From Bacillota bacterium (GTDB lineage Bacteria > Bacillota > Clostridia > Acetivibrionales > DTU013): a stretch of 64,000 bases of DNA. The DNA lies in the NCBI GenBank assembly GCA_023418915.1, contig JAEZYU010000038.1:1-64000 (forward strand). The letters run 5' to 3'. The position numbers and the translations under genes are program-made. This document shows, piece by piece, positions 17,613 to 26,098 of this stretch (position 1 is the stretch's first letter; each line of letters opens with the position of its first letter). Below the pieces are notes generated by a model, which worked only from the letters and a program-made list of their open reading frames with translations, ran no database searches and had not been told where the DNA came from.

Positions 17613-18325
17613 TTCCCCTTTTCAAATCTATAGCCAAGACCTCTGATAGTTTTCAGGTATTGTGGATTTCTTGGGTCGCTTTCAATCTTGTCCCGAAGCT
17701 TGCTTATATGTACCATGATCGTGTTGTCGTCACTTTCGTAAAAACCGCCTGCCCACACATACTCATATATTCGGCTTTTAGTGAACACCTTGCCCTGGTT
17801 TTCCATCAGTAGGCTCAGTATCTTATACTCTGTTGCAGTCAGAGGTATATCATGGCCGTTTTTCTTCAAACTGCAGCTTTCATTATCAAGAACCAATTCA
17901 CCGGCTGAGATCACATCCGCCCTCCCCGCTGCCGGCGGATTCAGCTTGTAGTACCTTCGGAGCTGTGCTTGTACCCTCGCTGTTATTTCCAGTGGATTGA
18001 AGGGCTTCGTTATATAGTCGTCAGCACCTAGGTCGAGTCCAAGTATCTTACCGCTGTCATCACTCCTTGCAGACAGAATAACAATAGGTATATTGCTCCT
18101 CTCACGAATTTTCTTGACAAGCGTATATCCATCCATTTCAGGCATCATGATATCCACTATGGCAGCATCCACTTTCGCATCAACTCCAAGCAGTACTTCC
18201 AGAGCCTCTTTCCCGTCATATGCTCCTATTACCTCAAACCCGGCATTCTCAAGATAAAGGCTCAATACATCAACTATTTCCTTTTCATCATCAACCAACA
18301 GGACCGTATACCCTTTCTCCTCCAT
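17609..18325 (-). CDS. OmpR/PhoB-family response regulator
   Basis: Receiver plus winged-helix DNA-binding regulator. LLVDDEKE holds the acidic pocket, DIMMPEMDG the phosphoacceptor aspartate, and KPFNPLE the conserved lysine. The C-terminal half (LTATEYKILSLLMENQG to IRGLGYRF) is the trans_reg_C domain. I take the ATG at 18325; an upstream ATG at 18346 adds seven residues. The gene overlaps the 3' end of the peptidase gene by 35 bases and the kinase by four. Likely target: the direct repeats upstream of the operon at 20801-20827. Confidence 0.92.
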   Translation of the reverse strand: MEEKGYTVLLVDDEKEIVDVLSLYLENAGFEVIGAYDGKEALEVLLGVDAKVDAAIVDIMMPEMDGYTLVKKIRERSNIPIVILSARSDDSGKILGLDLGADDYITKPFNPLEITARVQAQLRRYYKLNPPAAGRADVISAGELVLDNESCSLKKNGHDIPLTATEYKILSLLMENQGKVFTKSRIYEYVWAGGFYESDDNTIMVHISKLRDKIESDPRNPQYLKTIRGLGYRFEKGK

Positions 18326-19307
18326 CAACGGAAACCCCCACAGCATTCTCCAGAATATCTATCAGCGTCGAGCCGCCGGAAAGCAGGTCGTGCTTCCATC
18401 CGGGGTTTAACCTGTCCAGCAGCATACAAATGCCCATACCACTTCTGTAATATTTCTCCCTTCCGGGTACTGTATCCTGCAAGGAAGATAAATATTGCTG
18501 ATAAAGTATGTCATCCGAAAGCACAAGTGCGGTTTTTGCCTCCACATACCTGGCTGTCCCCTCTAAAAATTCATACAAATCAGTGTAGCGGCTTATTCTG
18601 TCTTCATCGATGCCTGTTTTTGAGCAAAGTAAAGCCAGTGTATCCTCCCGTATTTTGATGTACTCCGCAACACTCTCAATATCTGGCTTATCGTCGTCTG
18701 AAGTGACCAGGCGGTGCAGCAGTTCTGTCTGTTTTTTGTATATCGACAAGACATCCGGATCATTTTCAATCTCTGCCATAGTTTCTTCCATGTCGATATC
18801 ATTGTCGACAGCCATGGCCGTTATCCTTTCCTTACAGCAGCTTAGCTGGAGCGCATGCATCGTTTCATGGTATAGTATCGCAACATACTGACTGTCAGAC
18901 ATCTTTTTGCTGTTTATAGAGAACTGATTTATAATGGATTCCTCCAAGCCTGTCGAAAAGCCTTCGGCTATTTGTCCGAGTGAATCCATTACAGATTTGC
19001 TCGGTACGAAGACATTGATCTCTCCCTCTGCAGGATATGCCGTACATGCAATGACCGGCAGAACTGGCTTTCTTTCCTTAACACTTCCATTGAAAATAAC
19101 ATATTCTGCTGTACCTTTCCGTAAAGCGACCGGGTAATGGCTTATGTACAATCCCGGCCAGATCATGTCTGATCTGCCGTCCTCCAGCGAACATGCCGTC
19201 TCGTACAATTCCATATCCTTCCCCGGCAATCCCCGCATAGAAGCCAGCAGTACACCGGATGTCAGGAGAACACCAATGAGCATATACACTAACCTAAATG
19301 TTTTCAT
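18291..19307 (-). CDS. Membrane-anchored HExxH metallopeptidase-like protein
   Basis: A 338-residue protein with an N-terminal signal anchor (MKTFRLVYMLIGVLLTSGVLL) and a predicted extracytoplasmic body. HETMH near residue 148 fits the zinc-binding HExxH motif, and FLEGTARYVEAKTAL about 100 residues later could give the third (glutamate) ligand, as in gluzincin peptidases. No known family is recognised beyond that. AAGGAGG precedes the chosen ATG at 19307, one base after the permease stop. Its place between an ABC transporter and a two-component system suggests peptide processing, defence or sensing at the membrane; this is inference. Confidence 0.7.
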   Translation of the reverse strand: MKTFRLVYMLIGVLLTSGVLLASMRGLPGKDMELYETACSLEDGRSDMIWPGLYISHYPVALRKGTAEYVIFNGSVKERKPVLPVIACTAYPAEGEINVFVPSKSVMDSLGQIAEGFSTGLEESIINQFSINSKKMSDSQYVAILYHETMHALQLSCCKERITAMAVDNDIDMEETMAEIENDPDVLSIYKKQTELLHRLVTSDDDKPDIESVAEYIKIREDTLALLCSKTGIDEDRISRYTDLYEFLEGTARYVEAKTALVLSDDILYQQYLSSLQDTVPGREKYYRSGMGICMLLDRLNPGWKHDLLSGGSTLIDILENAVGVSVDGGERVYGPVG

Positions 19308-19308
19308 A

Positions 19309-20076
19309 TCATACCTCCTTCCTGAAAGTGACAAACGTAAGAGACACAACAAGATACAACAGCATCATTGATCCCAGTAAAGGCTCCGGATCTACAGGTG
19401 CCCTCATCAGTAAATTTGAAGCTTGCTGCTGGACTGCAGAAAAATTGGGTATAAAGAATAATGCAATTCCGGAAAGCACCGAGCCAACACCTCGTGTTGT
19501 ACCCGCAAGTGTATCCAGTACTCCGTGCAGTATTCCAGCCACATAAATGATCAAGCCGAAGATCCCCGTTATATATGCAGGCACCTTTATACTCATGACA
19601 CTTACAGCTGCGCTCAGGAACATGGTGTTAATACACATAGTAATGATGCAAATAAAGGTCGGCAGTATAAGCCCGAGCTTGCCATGAGCGGTGCAAAAAA
19701 CCAGCAGTGAAGCATAAAGCGAGAGCATACAGAAAAGGCTTGCAAGCATGTTGCCGACAGTAAGTGAAAACATGTATTGCCACGGCTTGATGCCACGTAT
19801 CATTACAAGATGAGTCGTCTTTCTCTCAAACTCATCGGGAATTGTCCGTAGTGAAACCATTACAGCAAGCAGGCTGGACACAAAGCCTACTATTGAAAGA
19901 GCAACAGGCACCATCTGTTCAAATCCCGTTATCTTCCTTCCGTCTATTGTCAGATTGCCGTTTCCGGTCGTTACCATCAGCATAATAGCCATGCCTATCA
20001 AGCTAACCACATAAAAGGTCCTTGCGCGGATCCTTTCTCTAAATGTATTACATATCAGCGCAAGCATATTCAACAC
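19309..20076 (-). CDS. ABC-2 type transporter permease
   Basis: A 255-residue integral membrane protein with about six hydrophobic segments. The N-terminus ALICNTFRERIRARTFYVVSL and the segment RTIPDEFERKTTHLVMIRGIKPWQYMF, read in parts, are characteristic of ABC-2/NatB-like permeases. It overlaps the ATPase gene by about 29 bases (a start a few codons further in would reduce this), so expression is tightly coupled. The substrate is unknown; NatAB-, bacitracin- or lantibiotic-type exporters have similar architecture. Confidence 0.82.
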   Translation of the reverse strand: MLNMLALICNTFRERIRARTFYVVSLIGMAIMLMVTTGNGNLTIDGRKITGFEQMVPVALSIVGFVSSLLAVMVSLRTIPDEFERKTTHLVMIRGIKPWQYMFSLTVGNMLASLFCMLSLYASLLVFCTAHGKLGLILPTFICIITMCINTMFLSAAVSVMSIKVPAYITGIFGLIIYVAGILHGVLDTLAGTTRGVGSVLSGIALFFIPNFSAVQQQASNLLMRAPVDPEPLLGSMMLLYLVVSLTFVTFRKEV

Positions 20077-20752
20077 CTCCCACAGCTTTTACAAACAGAT
20101 CCTCAAGACTGCAGTCAACAAAGCTCTCTTTGTCTGCAATTCCAGCCAGCCTTCCATTTACGATGAATATAGTTCTGTCAGCGATTTTTTCAACATCACC
20201 AAGGATATGAGAATTAAAAATAATGGTTTTTCCCTCATCTTTCAATCGATTGACGAGCCTTAGCATTTCGATTCTCCCGACAGCATCGAGACCTGATGTG
20301 GGTTCATCCAGTATGAGCAGCTCAGGGTCCCCGAGCAGTGCTTGAGCAAAGGCAAGCCTCTGCAGCATTCCCTTCGAATAGTTTTTAACCTTTTTGCCGT
20401 CTGCATCTGATAGCCCGGTAAGATCAAGGAGCTTACGGATCTGCTGATCAGCACTTTGCTTATCAAGCTTCTGCAGCCTTGAATAGAAGAGCATGACCTC
20501 GTATCCGGTCAGAAATGGGTGAAAAAACGGTGTCTCAGGAGAATATCCGATCCTTGTCTCCTTGTCGATCAGAACACTCCCGCCTGACAGCCTTGTAAGC
20601 CCGAGTATCATCTTTATAGTTGTGGTTTTACCTGCCCCGTTCGGCCCTAGCAGTCCAAACACCTCACCTTTTTCCACGCTGAAGGAAAGTCCGTCGACTG
20701 CCTTTGTCTTGCCATACTTTTTTACTAAATCACGACATTCAATTATTTTCAA
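20048..20752 (-). CDS. ABC transporter ATP-binding protein
   Basis: A 234-residue ATPase with GPNGAGKTT (Walker A), a YSKGMLQR signature loop, LLILDEPTSGLD (Walker B) and the switch histidine in NSHILGDVEK. The C-terminal tail resembles the CcmA/NatA group. The start is the TTG at 20752, because GGAGGTG is at the right distance before it; the ATG at 20767 would lie within the ribosome binding site. First gene of the five-gene operon. Confidence 0.92.
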   Translation of the reverse strand: MKIIECRDLVKKYGKTKAVDGLSFSVEKGEVFGLLGPNGAGKTTTIKMILGLTRLSGGSVLIDKETRIGYSPETPFFHPFLTGYEVMLFYSRLQKLDKQSADQQIRKLLDLTGLSDADGKKVKNYSKGMLQRLAFAQALLGDPELLILDEPTSGLDAVGRIEMLRLVNRLKDEGKTIIFNSHILGDVEKIADRTIFIVNGRLAGIADKESFVDCSLEDLFVKAVGGVEYACADM

Positions 20753-20800
20753 AGCTTTCACCTCCATACTTCGATCATAAAGGAAAAAGCTTTAGATATA

Positions 20801-20827
20801 CTTCACGTAAACTTAAGATTACCTTAA
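20801..20827 (-). promoter_or_regulatory. Candidate response-regulator operator: three direct repeats at 11-bp steps
   Basis: On the minus strand TTAAG, TTAAG and TGAAG begin exactly 11 bases apart (complements at 20823-20827, 20812-20816, 20801-20805), the spacing bound by OmpR/PhoB regulators. A weak TATATC -10-like box lies just downstream (20793-20798) with no good -35, as expected of an activated promoter. The regulator encoded in the operon is the obvious candidate ligand. Confidence 0.5.
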
Positions 20828-20898
20828 AATACTATGTGAAAAGTATTGTGTAAAGATGCCGATTACAAGCAGCAAAGATGATGGCCTAATTTCGAGGT

Positions 20899-21082
20899 CA
20901 TAATGCTCAATTTTTACAGGTTTAGGCTACAAGCAGTGAGTTCTGTCAATAAATTTCTACAATAACTCAGCATAAATCCATATTATGTAAAATAATCATT
21001 GAAAAAACTCTATATTTCCCTGGTTTTTTTGTCCATCACCTGCATTTTTGAGCAGTTCACTTCTTCTCGCATTATGTGTACC
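20899..21082. repeat. Dispersed repeat R1, copy B
   Basis: Matches copy A over ATATTATGTAAAATAATCATTGAAAAA (20979-21006, read in pieces) and over the right terminus, where the CACCTGCATTTTTGAGCAG block runs into TTCACTTCTTCTCGCATTATG. The left inverted repeat is degraded (ATAATGCTCAATTTTTACAGG). It fills most of the 458-base spacer between the ABC operon and the next gene. Confidence 0.6.
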
Positions 21083-21124
21083 TTATGTCACACACTACCC
21101 CCTGCGTTTTATGAATAGAACATG

Positions 21125-21201
21125 CACCAGCTAAATTTATGTTTCATAAACATGTTGTTTCATAAAAACCTGTTTTGTCAGGTCAATCTAGTTAGCTGGT
21201 G
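21125..21201. repeat. Long-range inverted repeat with inner hairpins
   Basis: CACCAGCTAA (21125-21134) and TTAGCTGGTG (21192-21201) are perfect complements 57 bases apart. Between them are ATGTTTCATAAACAT and, on the minus strand, ACCTG-loop-CAGGT followed by T residues (21164-21183), which may act as the terminator of the gene ending at 21228. Confidence 0.5.
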
Positions 21202-21227
21202 GGTTTAGTTAGTGATTTTGACGTGAA

Positions 21228-21824
21228 TCATCTGCATTTTTTATGCAATTCGAGAATGGCTCCGCCAAGTTCATAGTCCTCTGTATCTGCCGAAAGACAG
21301 ATCTGTGGACCTTTTCTAATGTATACATATGCTCCTTCGGGAGTTCTGACAGTAGAGTTCATCATTATGCCCCTGCCTTCTTTATAATATACTGATACGC
21401 TCAGTTTTCCATCTGTGAACTCCTTCCAGCTGTGTGCTCCAAGTTTCTTCATCAGATCTCCGTTTTCAGCCTGTCTGCCTTTTCTGCAAGCGGACATCGC
21501 AATCTTTACGGCCTTTCCCAGATCATTCGGCTTATAAGGCATGTCCAGCCATATAATGTCATCCGTAGCCTTACCGGACCTGTATATATCCGGAACATAT
21601 GGAATCAGAACGACGTTACGGCGTCTGTCAAAAAAAATGCTTACATTTCCTCCGTCGACCTGTATAGTGTCGGGATTACCGCTAAAGCGGTCCTTTTCGC
21701 CAATGCTTCCCGACATGCCCTTCCCCCTTGCTTTTCTCACAATACAGAGCACGGCACCAGCCAGAACGGCTCCTGCTGCCACTAACGCCACAAGACTCAG
21801 ATAATCCATATAAATATCGTTCAT
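21228..21824 (-). CDS. Membrane-anchored protein of unknown function
   Basis: Not recognised. A 198-residue protein with one N-terminal transmembrane helix (about residues 9-28) and a cytoplasmic or extracellular domain containing DIIWLDMPYKPNDLGKAVKIA, then HSWKEF, and a strand-rich C-terminus ending ELGGAILELHKKCR. The LGKAV/GAILEL pattern is faintly like some contact-dependent-inhibition immunity proteins, but that is a weak resemblance. A G-rich ribosome binding site precedes the ATG. It is divergent from the membrane aminopropyltransferase-like gene. Confidence 0.6.
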   Translation of the reverse strand: MNDIYMDYLSLVALVAAGAVLAGAVLCIVRKARGKGMSGSIGEKDRFSGNPDTIQVDGGNVSIFFDRRRNVVLIPYVPDIYRSGKATDDIIWLDMPYKPNDLGKAVKIAMSACRKGRQAENGDLMKKLGAHSWKEFTDGKLSVSVYYKEGRGIMMNSTVRTPEGAYVYIRKGPQICLSADTEDYELGGAILELHKKCR

Positions 21825-21941
21825 ACCCGATCCCCCCGATTTATCTTATCACTTCAGACAAGTACTTCACAACCTTCCTGTTTTGGTATAAACTATTAAA
21901 TGGTTTGTATATATAATTTTACACGGGGGGAAAAACCATTT

Positions 21942-23543
21942 ATGAAGAAAAATATATTTATTTATCTTACCTCATTTCTGTGCGGCATGGCCGTCATGGG
22001 AGTCGAGCTGTCAGCCACCAGACTTCTGGCGCCATATTTCGGCACATCTTCAATAGTATATACTGTAGTTATCGGCTTGATCATGATATCGATGAGTATC
22101 GGCAATGTATTAGGAGGGAGATCGGCCGACAAGCATAATAATCTGGGAAGGCTGTTTGTGTTGCTGTGGGCAGCTGCCTTGTGGGTAGCTGTGATACCTC
22201 TTGTGGGCAAATATGTCATTGCACTGTCTGCGCTTGCAATGGCATGGATACTTCCCTCCAACCTTCTTGTTGCCGGTTCAGTGATGTCCTGTCTGCTGGT
22301 TTTCTCGGCTCCGCTGCTGATATTGGGAATGGTATCCCCCTACCTTGTAAAGCTCGGTGTCAGAGATATGGAAAAAAGCGGACGAACCACCGGGGAAATT
22401 TACGCCGCCTCTACTATCGGAAGTATCATCGGTACATTCATACCAACCTTCCTTACCATACCATATATTGGCACGATGAAATCCTTCCTTGTGTTTGCGC
22501 TTGCTCTTAATCTCATTTGCCTCTACTATTTTATTACGAATAAAAAAGGCTTTGTCAAAGGAGCAATAACAACTGTACTGACTGCAGTCCTTCTTTTCAT
22601 GCCGTTTAAAAGCTCATATGCCTTCTGGACCGATGTGGTGCTCGAGGACGAATCCCTGTACAATTATCTTCAGGTAGCAGAAAATGGCAACTCCGTAATA
22701 CTTTCAACAAATGTTGCCTTTGGCGTACAGTCGATCTATACCAGGGATCAGATACTCTCAGGCTATTATTACGACTATGCACTGATGTCACCGCTATTCA
22801 TGGAGGACGGAAGCCCTGATAGTCCAGTCGACGTACTGGTACTGGGTATGGGCACCGGAACTTTTGCCAAGGAATGCAAATACTTTTTTCCCCACAGCGA
22901 TATAACGGGTGTGGAAATCGATGAGAAAATAGTCGATCTTTCAAAAGAATACTTTCAGTTAACCGATGAGGAGGCAACAGTTTACGTGAACGACGGACGC
23001 ACCTTCATGTCATCGCAGCAGGCAGGCATGTACGATATTATATTATGCGACGCTTATCACGATATAACAATACCCTTCCATATGGCTACTACTGAGTTTT
23101 TCTCAGAAATAAAGGAGCACCTGAAGCCTGGCGGCGTCCTGATGGTCAACATAAATATGCGCAGTCAAAATACCACAGAAATTACCGACTATCTCACTCA
23201 GACACTGAAAAGCAATATGAACAAGGTCTATAAATATGATATTTCGGGCATAACAAATACACTGGTATATTCTTCTGATGATATTGACTGCCTGCAATAT
23301 CTGAAGGATAATACATCCAGGCTCGATCAGGACAGCCCTCTTGCAAGGCTGGCAGCTAATGTTATAGAAAACTGCACCGAAGTGACTGAAGCAGAATATG
23401 TATTGACTGACGATCTGGCTCCTGTTGAAGTCCTTGGTCAAAAGCTGCTCAATGATGTCGTATCTGAAAGCCTTGATTATTTCAAAAAAGAGATTGAAGG
23501 ATCTGAAAACGGCATCCTTGATGTATTCAACATGCTTTCATGA
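21942..23543 (+). CDS. Fused membrane/spermidine-synthase-like protein
   Basis: A 533-residue protein: about seven transmembrane helices in residues 1-225 (SFLCGMAVMGVELSATRLLAPY is the hallmark of the fused MFS/spermidine synthase family), then a Rossmann methyltransferase/aminopropyltransferase domain with VLVLGMGTGTFAKEC, TGVEIDEKIV and LCDAYHD. The start at 21942 (MKKNIFIYLTSF) follows a GGGGGG run; an upstream ATG would add a non-hydrophobic leader. Related proteins are annotated as spermidine synthase, but a membrane-bound substrate is likely and true activity is unproven. No other polyamine genes are nearby. Confidence 0.82.
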   Translation: MKKNIFIYLTSFLCGMAVMGVELSATRLLAPYFGTSSIVYTVVIGLIMISMSIGNVLGGRSADKHNNLGRLFVLLWAAALWVAVIPLVGKYVIALSALAMAWILPSNLLVAGSVMSCLLVFSAPLLILGMVSPYLVKLGVRDMEKSGRTTGEIYAASTIGSIIGTFIPTFLTIPYIGTMKSFLVFALALNLICLYYFITNKKGFVKGAITTVLTAVLLFMPFKSSYAFWTDVVLEDESLYNYLQVAENGNSVILSTNVAFGVQSIYTRDQILSGYYYDYALMSPLFMEDGSPDSPVDVLVLGMGTGTFAKECKYFFPHSDITGVEIDEKIVDLSKEYFQLTDEEATVYVNDGRTFMSSQQAGMYDIILCDAYHDITIPFHMATTEFFSEIKEHLKPGGVLMVNINMRSQNTTEITDYLTQTLKSNMNKVYKYDISGITNTLVYSSDDIDCLQYLKDNTSRLDQDSPLARLAANVIENCTEVTEAEYVLTDDLAPVEVLGQKLLNDVVSESLDYFKKEIEGSENGILDVFNMLS

Positions 23544-23554
23544 CATTTTGCTGA

Positions 23555-23860
23555 TCAATTACAGTACAGCTTATTTTCGTTGTAAAACAGAAGAAAGATA
23601 TCCCGTATTATTTCATTATGATTTGCAGGTGTCACATGATACAACTGCCCATCATTAAGCTGTATGCATATGATGATCTGGAACTTGTCGTTATTATCAA
23701 CAACAGCACTTATTATATCTACTGCTTCGACGGGCCTGTCATATTCACAGAACCACCCTTCCTCATTGTCAACGACCTCAATTTTACTTTCATAATACCG
23801 CTCAAGGAATCTTTGCAATTCTCCTTCTTTCCTTGACCACAAGTTTACTGTCAGACTCAT
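23555..23860 (-). CDS. Small hypothetical protein
   Basis: Not recognised. A 101-residue soluble protein starting MSLTVNLWSRKEGELQRFLERYY, preceded by AAGGGG. Acidic and amphipathic, without cysteines in motifs, signal peptide or membrane segment. It converges with the aminopropyltransferase-like gene, 11 bases apart. The start at 23860 is preferred over an ATG 39 bases upstream, which lacks a ribosome binding site. Confidence 0.65.
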   Translation of the reverse strand: MSLTVNLWSRKEGELQRFLERYYESKIEVVDNEEGWFCEYDRPVEAVDIISAVVDNNDKFQIIICIQLNDGQLYHVTPANHNEIIRDIFLLFYNENKLYCN

Positions 23861-24057
23861 ATCGATCCCCTTTATAGTGTTCATAATAAAAGTATACATT
23901 ATTGTTTAGTAAATTGGACAAAACTTTGAGAATACCTTTATGTAATTTTTTCACCGTATGTAATACATAGGTATTATACTTATCAACTGTATGAATATTA
24001 GTTTTTTTACCTATAATAAAACTGCCATCATACACTGGTTTCTTGGAGGTAATTTCA

Positions 24058-25059
24058 TTGCGTGGCTATAATTCTTTCATAAACATTTTACTGGCAGGTT
24101 TACTATTATCCATGACGGCAGTCACGTCAGGGTGCGCAGGGAGCAGCGATCAGCAGCAGGATATGCAGCTTCAGGCAGCTCAGGAAAAAAAATCTGAGGA
24201 AAAAGAATCAGAGAAGCTTAAGAAGGTGGAAGAACAAATAGAGAGCTTATTTAAAGCCTTGGAAGGTCCGAGTGTTGCGACTGAAGATGCTGAGGAAAAA
24301 CAAGATGATCAGCAGCAGGACGATCAGCACAAGGGCAGCCACCAACAGGATGGACAACAGCAAGGTCAGCAGCAGCAAGACACACAGCAAGGCGGCCAAC
24401 AGAAGGAGGATCCTCAGAAGCAGGAAAGCAAGCAGCAGGACGGTCAACAACAGAAGGACTCACAAAAGCAGGGTGAAAAGCAACAGCAGGGCGGTCAGCA
24501 GCAACAAGATCAGCAACAGCAAGGTCAGCAGACTCAGGATAAATGGTCACAGATAGACGGCATAATAAACAATCTCCACTACCAATGGAACGATCTGATG
24601 CCGGAAATCGCAAAAAAGGGAGCTGAAATGAAGCTGATCGACAACTTTGACAATTCATTGAACAGCCTTACCACCACCATCGAAACAAAGGATAGGAACA
24701 AGGCTCTGACATCGGCTAATAAGCTCTATTCCTACATTCCCGACCTTTATTCTCTGTACCGTGTAAAGATGTCTCCTGAAGTGAAAAGAATGATATACTA
24801 TTCAAGGAATATCATTCTTGAATCAGAAAAAGAAAATTGGGAACAGGTAGAAAAGGATAATGAATCACTTGAGAAATCCTGGTCTCTATTTAGGAACACC
24901 TTGGAAAAAGAGCAGAAAAAAACAGAAGACAAGCTCGATTTTTCGATTTACGAGCTTAAGAAGGTGTCTGCAGATAAAAACAAGCAACTCTGCGGCATAA
25001 AAGGCAAAATCGTACTAAACAATATTAAGGAGCTGCAGAAGTCATTTGAAGATAAATAG
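24058..25059 (+). CDS. Gln-rich lipoprotein with low-complexity linker
   Basis: A 333-residue probable lipoprotein. The start is a TTG at 24058 with GGAGG eight bases upstream (24045-24049); the upstream in-frame TTG would overlap the ribosome binding site. The signal peptide ends AVTSGCAGSS, an approximate lipobox. Residues about 75-160 are almost only Gln, Asp, Gly and Lys in repeated QQQ/DGQQQ/GGQQ units, encoded by CAG/CAA runs. The C-terminal 160 residues are helical and charged, perhaps a coiled-coil bundle (NSLTTTIETKDRNKALTSAN). Function unknown; a flexible surface spacer carrying a helical domain is a reasonable guess. Confidence 0.75.
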   Translation: MRGYNSFINILLAGLLLSMTAVTSGCAGSSDQQQDMQLQAAQEKKSEEKESEKLKKVEEQIESLFKALEGPSVATEDAEEKQDDQQQDDQHKGSHQQDGQQQGQQQQDTQQGGQQKEDPQKQESKQQDGQQQKDSQKQGEKQQQGGQQQQDQQQQGQQTQDKWSQIDGIINNLHYQWNDLMPEIAKKGAEMKLIDNFDNSLNSLTTTIETKDRNKALTSANKLYSYIPDLYSLYRVKMSPEVKRMIYYSRNIILESEKENWEQVEKDNESLEKSWSLFRNTLEKEQKKTEDKLDFSIYELKKVSADKNKQLCGIKGKIVLNNIKELQKSFEDK

Positions 25060-25066
25060 GTGTATG

Positions 25067-25118
25067 AAAAACCAGCAAAACTCAGTGCAGCGTGCACTTT
25101 TGTATCTGCTGGTTTTTT
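25067..25118 (+). terminator. Rho-independent terminator after the Gln-rich lipoprotein
   Basis: AAAACCAGCA and TGCTGGTTTT pair, with an inner GTGCA/TGCAC hairpin, followed by T residues. It lies eight bases after the stop codon. Confidence 0.8.
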
Positions 25119-25139
25119 ACGCACCATGGTATCCTAAAC

Positions 25140-25577
25140 TTAACTGTTATTTTGCATAATATTCACCATTGTATTCAGATGCTCCCGATCTTTTGACAGA
25201 ATATTGCTTATCAGATCTGCGCTTTCTGCGTCAAGATCGCCTTTGACGATCTCCTCGGCCTTTTTCACTCCCTTGTCTTCACCGTAGTAAGCTCTTCTCA
25301 GTACATCGCCGGAATCCTTTCCATTTGTCTCAATTTCCAGCTTGAGCTGAGAAAACATACCTGGTATCCCTGTTCCCTTATCAGGATCGGCTCCAAGACT
25401 GCTTATCCTTTCAGAGAGCAATTCCGCATGCTCCTTGTGGTCTGCTCTGAACCGTTCAAAATGCTCTTTGATTCTTTGATCATCAACATTGGAAATAAAC
25501 ATTTCGTACGACTCTGCTGCCATCAGTTCACCCTTTAGCACTGTGTTGAGTTCCTTTATTGCAGTATCTTTATCCAT
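25140..25577 (-). CDS. Ferritin-like / DUF2383-type four-helix protein
   Basis: A 145-residue, mostly helical cytoplasmic protein. MDKDTAIKELNTVLKGELMAAESYE and later RFRADHKEHAELLSERISSLG, read in parts, give the ExxxxE...ExxH spacing of ferritin-like/rubrerythrin-fold DUF2383 proteins, so a di-iron site is possible. AAGGTGG precedes the ATG at 25577. Such proteins are often stress-related, but the role here is unknown. It follows the P-loop protein gene by 54 bases. Confidence 0.72.
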   Translation of the reverse strand: MDKDTAIKELNTVLKGELMAAESYEMFISNVDDQRIKEHFERFRADHKEHAELLSERISSLGADPDKGTGIPGMFSQLKLEIETNGKDSGDVLRRAYYGEDKGVKKAEEIVKGDLDAESADLISNILSKDREHLNTMVNIMQNNS

Positions 25578-25631
25578 AGGCACCACCTTTTGTGTTGAAT
25601 GAATCATAATCACTCAATAGTATGCCCTTAT

Positions 25632-26042
25632 TTACTGCACATATTGCTTTAGGAAAGCAGGCATTTCTTCAGTATTTCCATTCATCGTGATGAAAAACTC
25701 TGTTTTTGTCTTATCTGTCAGAATCTTCAGCTTATCAAAAAAAGCTTCAAATTCCTCTATACCTTCTTTTGTAATAAAATTCAGCCGGTCGATGAAAATA
25801 CCCTCGATATCATAATTTTGTGAAAGGATGCCACACAAAAAGCCGAAAAAGCCTTCATTATTAAGCATTGGAAAATCGGAAACATTGACGAATCTGACCT
25901 TGTGTCTAAGCTCATACATAAGCTTAGTGCTGTCATCGATGAATACTACGGCACCCTTTGCATGCTGTGACATGCTATTTGCTGAATTCACCAGCAGTTT
26001 TGTTTTTCCGGTCCCCTTCGGGCCGTATATAACTTTTATCAA
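25632..26042 (-). CDS. Small P-loop NTPase-like protein
   Basis: A 136-residue protein opening MIKVIYGPKGTGKTKLL with a clear Walker A (GPKGTGKT at residues 7-14) and IEGIFIDRLNF as a possible Walker B. It is short for an ATPase, lacking a separate lid domain, but appears complete. The start codon is TTG at 26042 with GGAG close before it. Upstream is a strong terminator, so it has its own promoter or is read at low level. Partner and role unknown. Confidence 0.65.
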   Translation of the reverse strand: MIKVIYGPKGTGKTKLLVNSANSMSQHAKGAVVFIDDSTKLMYELRHKVRFVNVSDFPMLNNEGFFGFLCGILSQNYDIEGIFIDRLNFITKEGIEEFEAFFDKLKILTDKTKTEFFITMNGNTEEMPAFLKQYVQ

Positions 26043-26068
26043 ATCTCCATACCTTCCTTTATCTTATT

Positions 26069-26098
26069 AAAAAGGCCGGATAAGCTCCGGCCTTTTTT
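26069..26098 (-). terminator. Rho-independent terminator
   Basis: AAAAAGGCCGGA / TCCGGCCTTTTTT around a five-base loop: a strong, nearly symmetric hairpin that can act on either strand. It lies between the SSB gene's repeat-containing tail and the small P-loop gene. Confidence 0.85.

Noticed and set aside
23802..24035. 77-codon minus-strand frame upstream of the small hypothetical gene
   Set aside because: It overlaps the better-supported gene at 23555-23860 and lacks a ribosome binding site. The region is AT-rich spacer.
24247..24658. Antisense frames of Leu-rich or Ala/Asp-rich type
   Set aside because: They are shadows of the CAG/CAA repeats in the Gln-rich lipoprotein gene.
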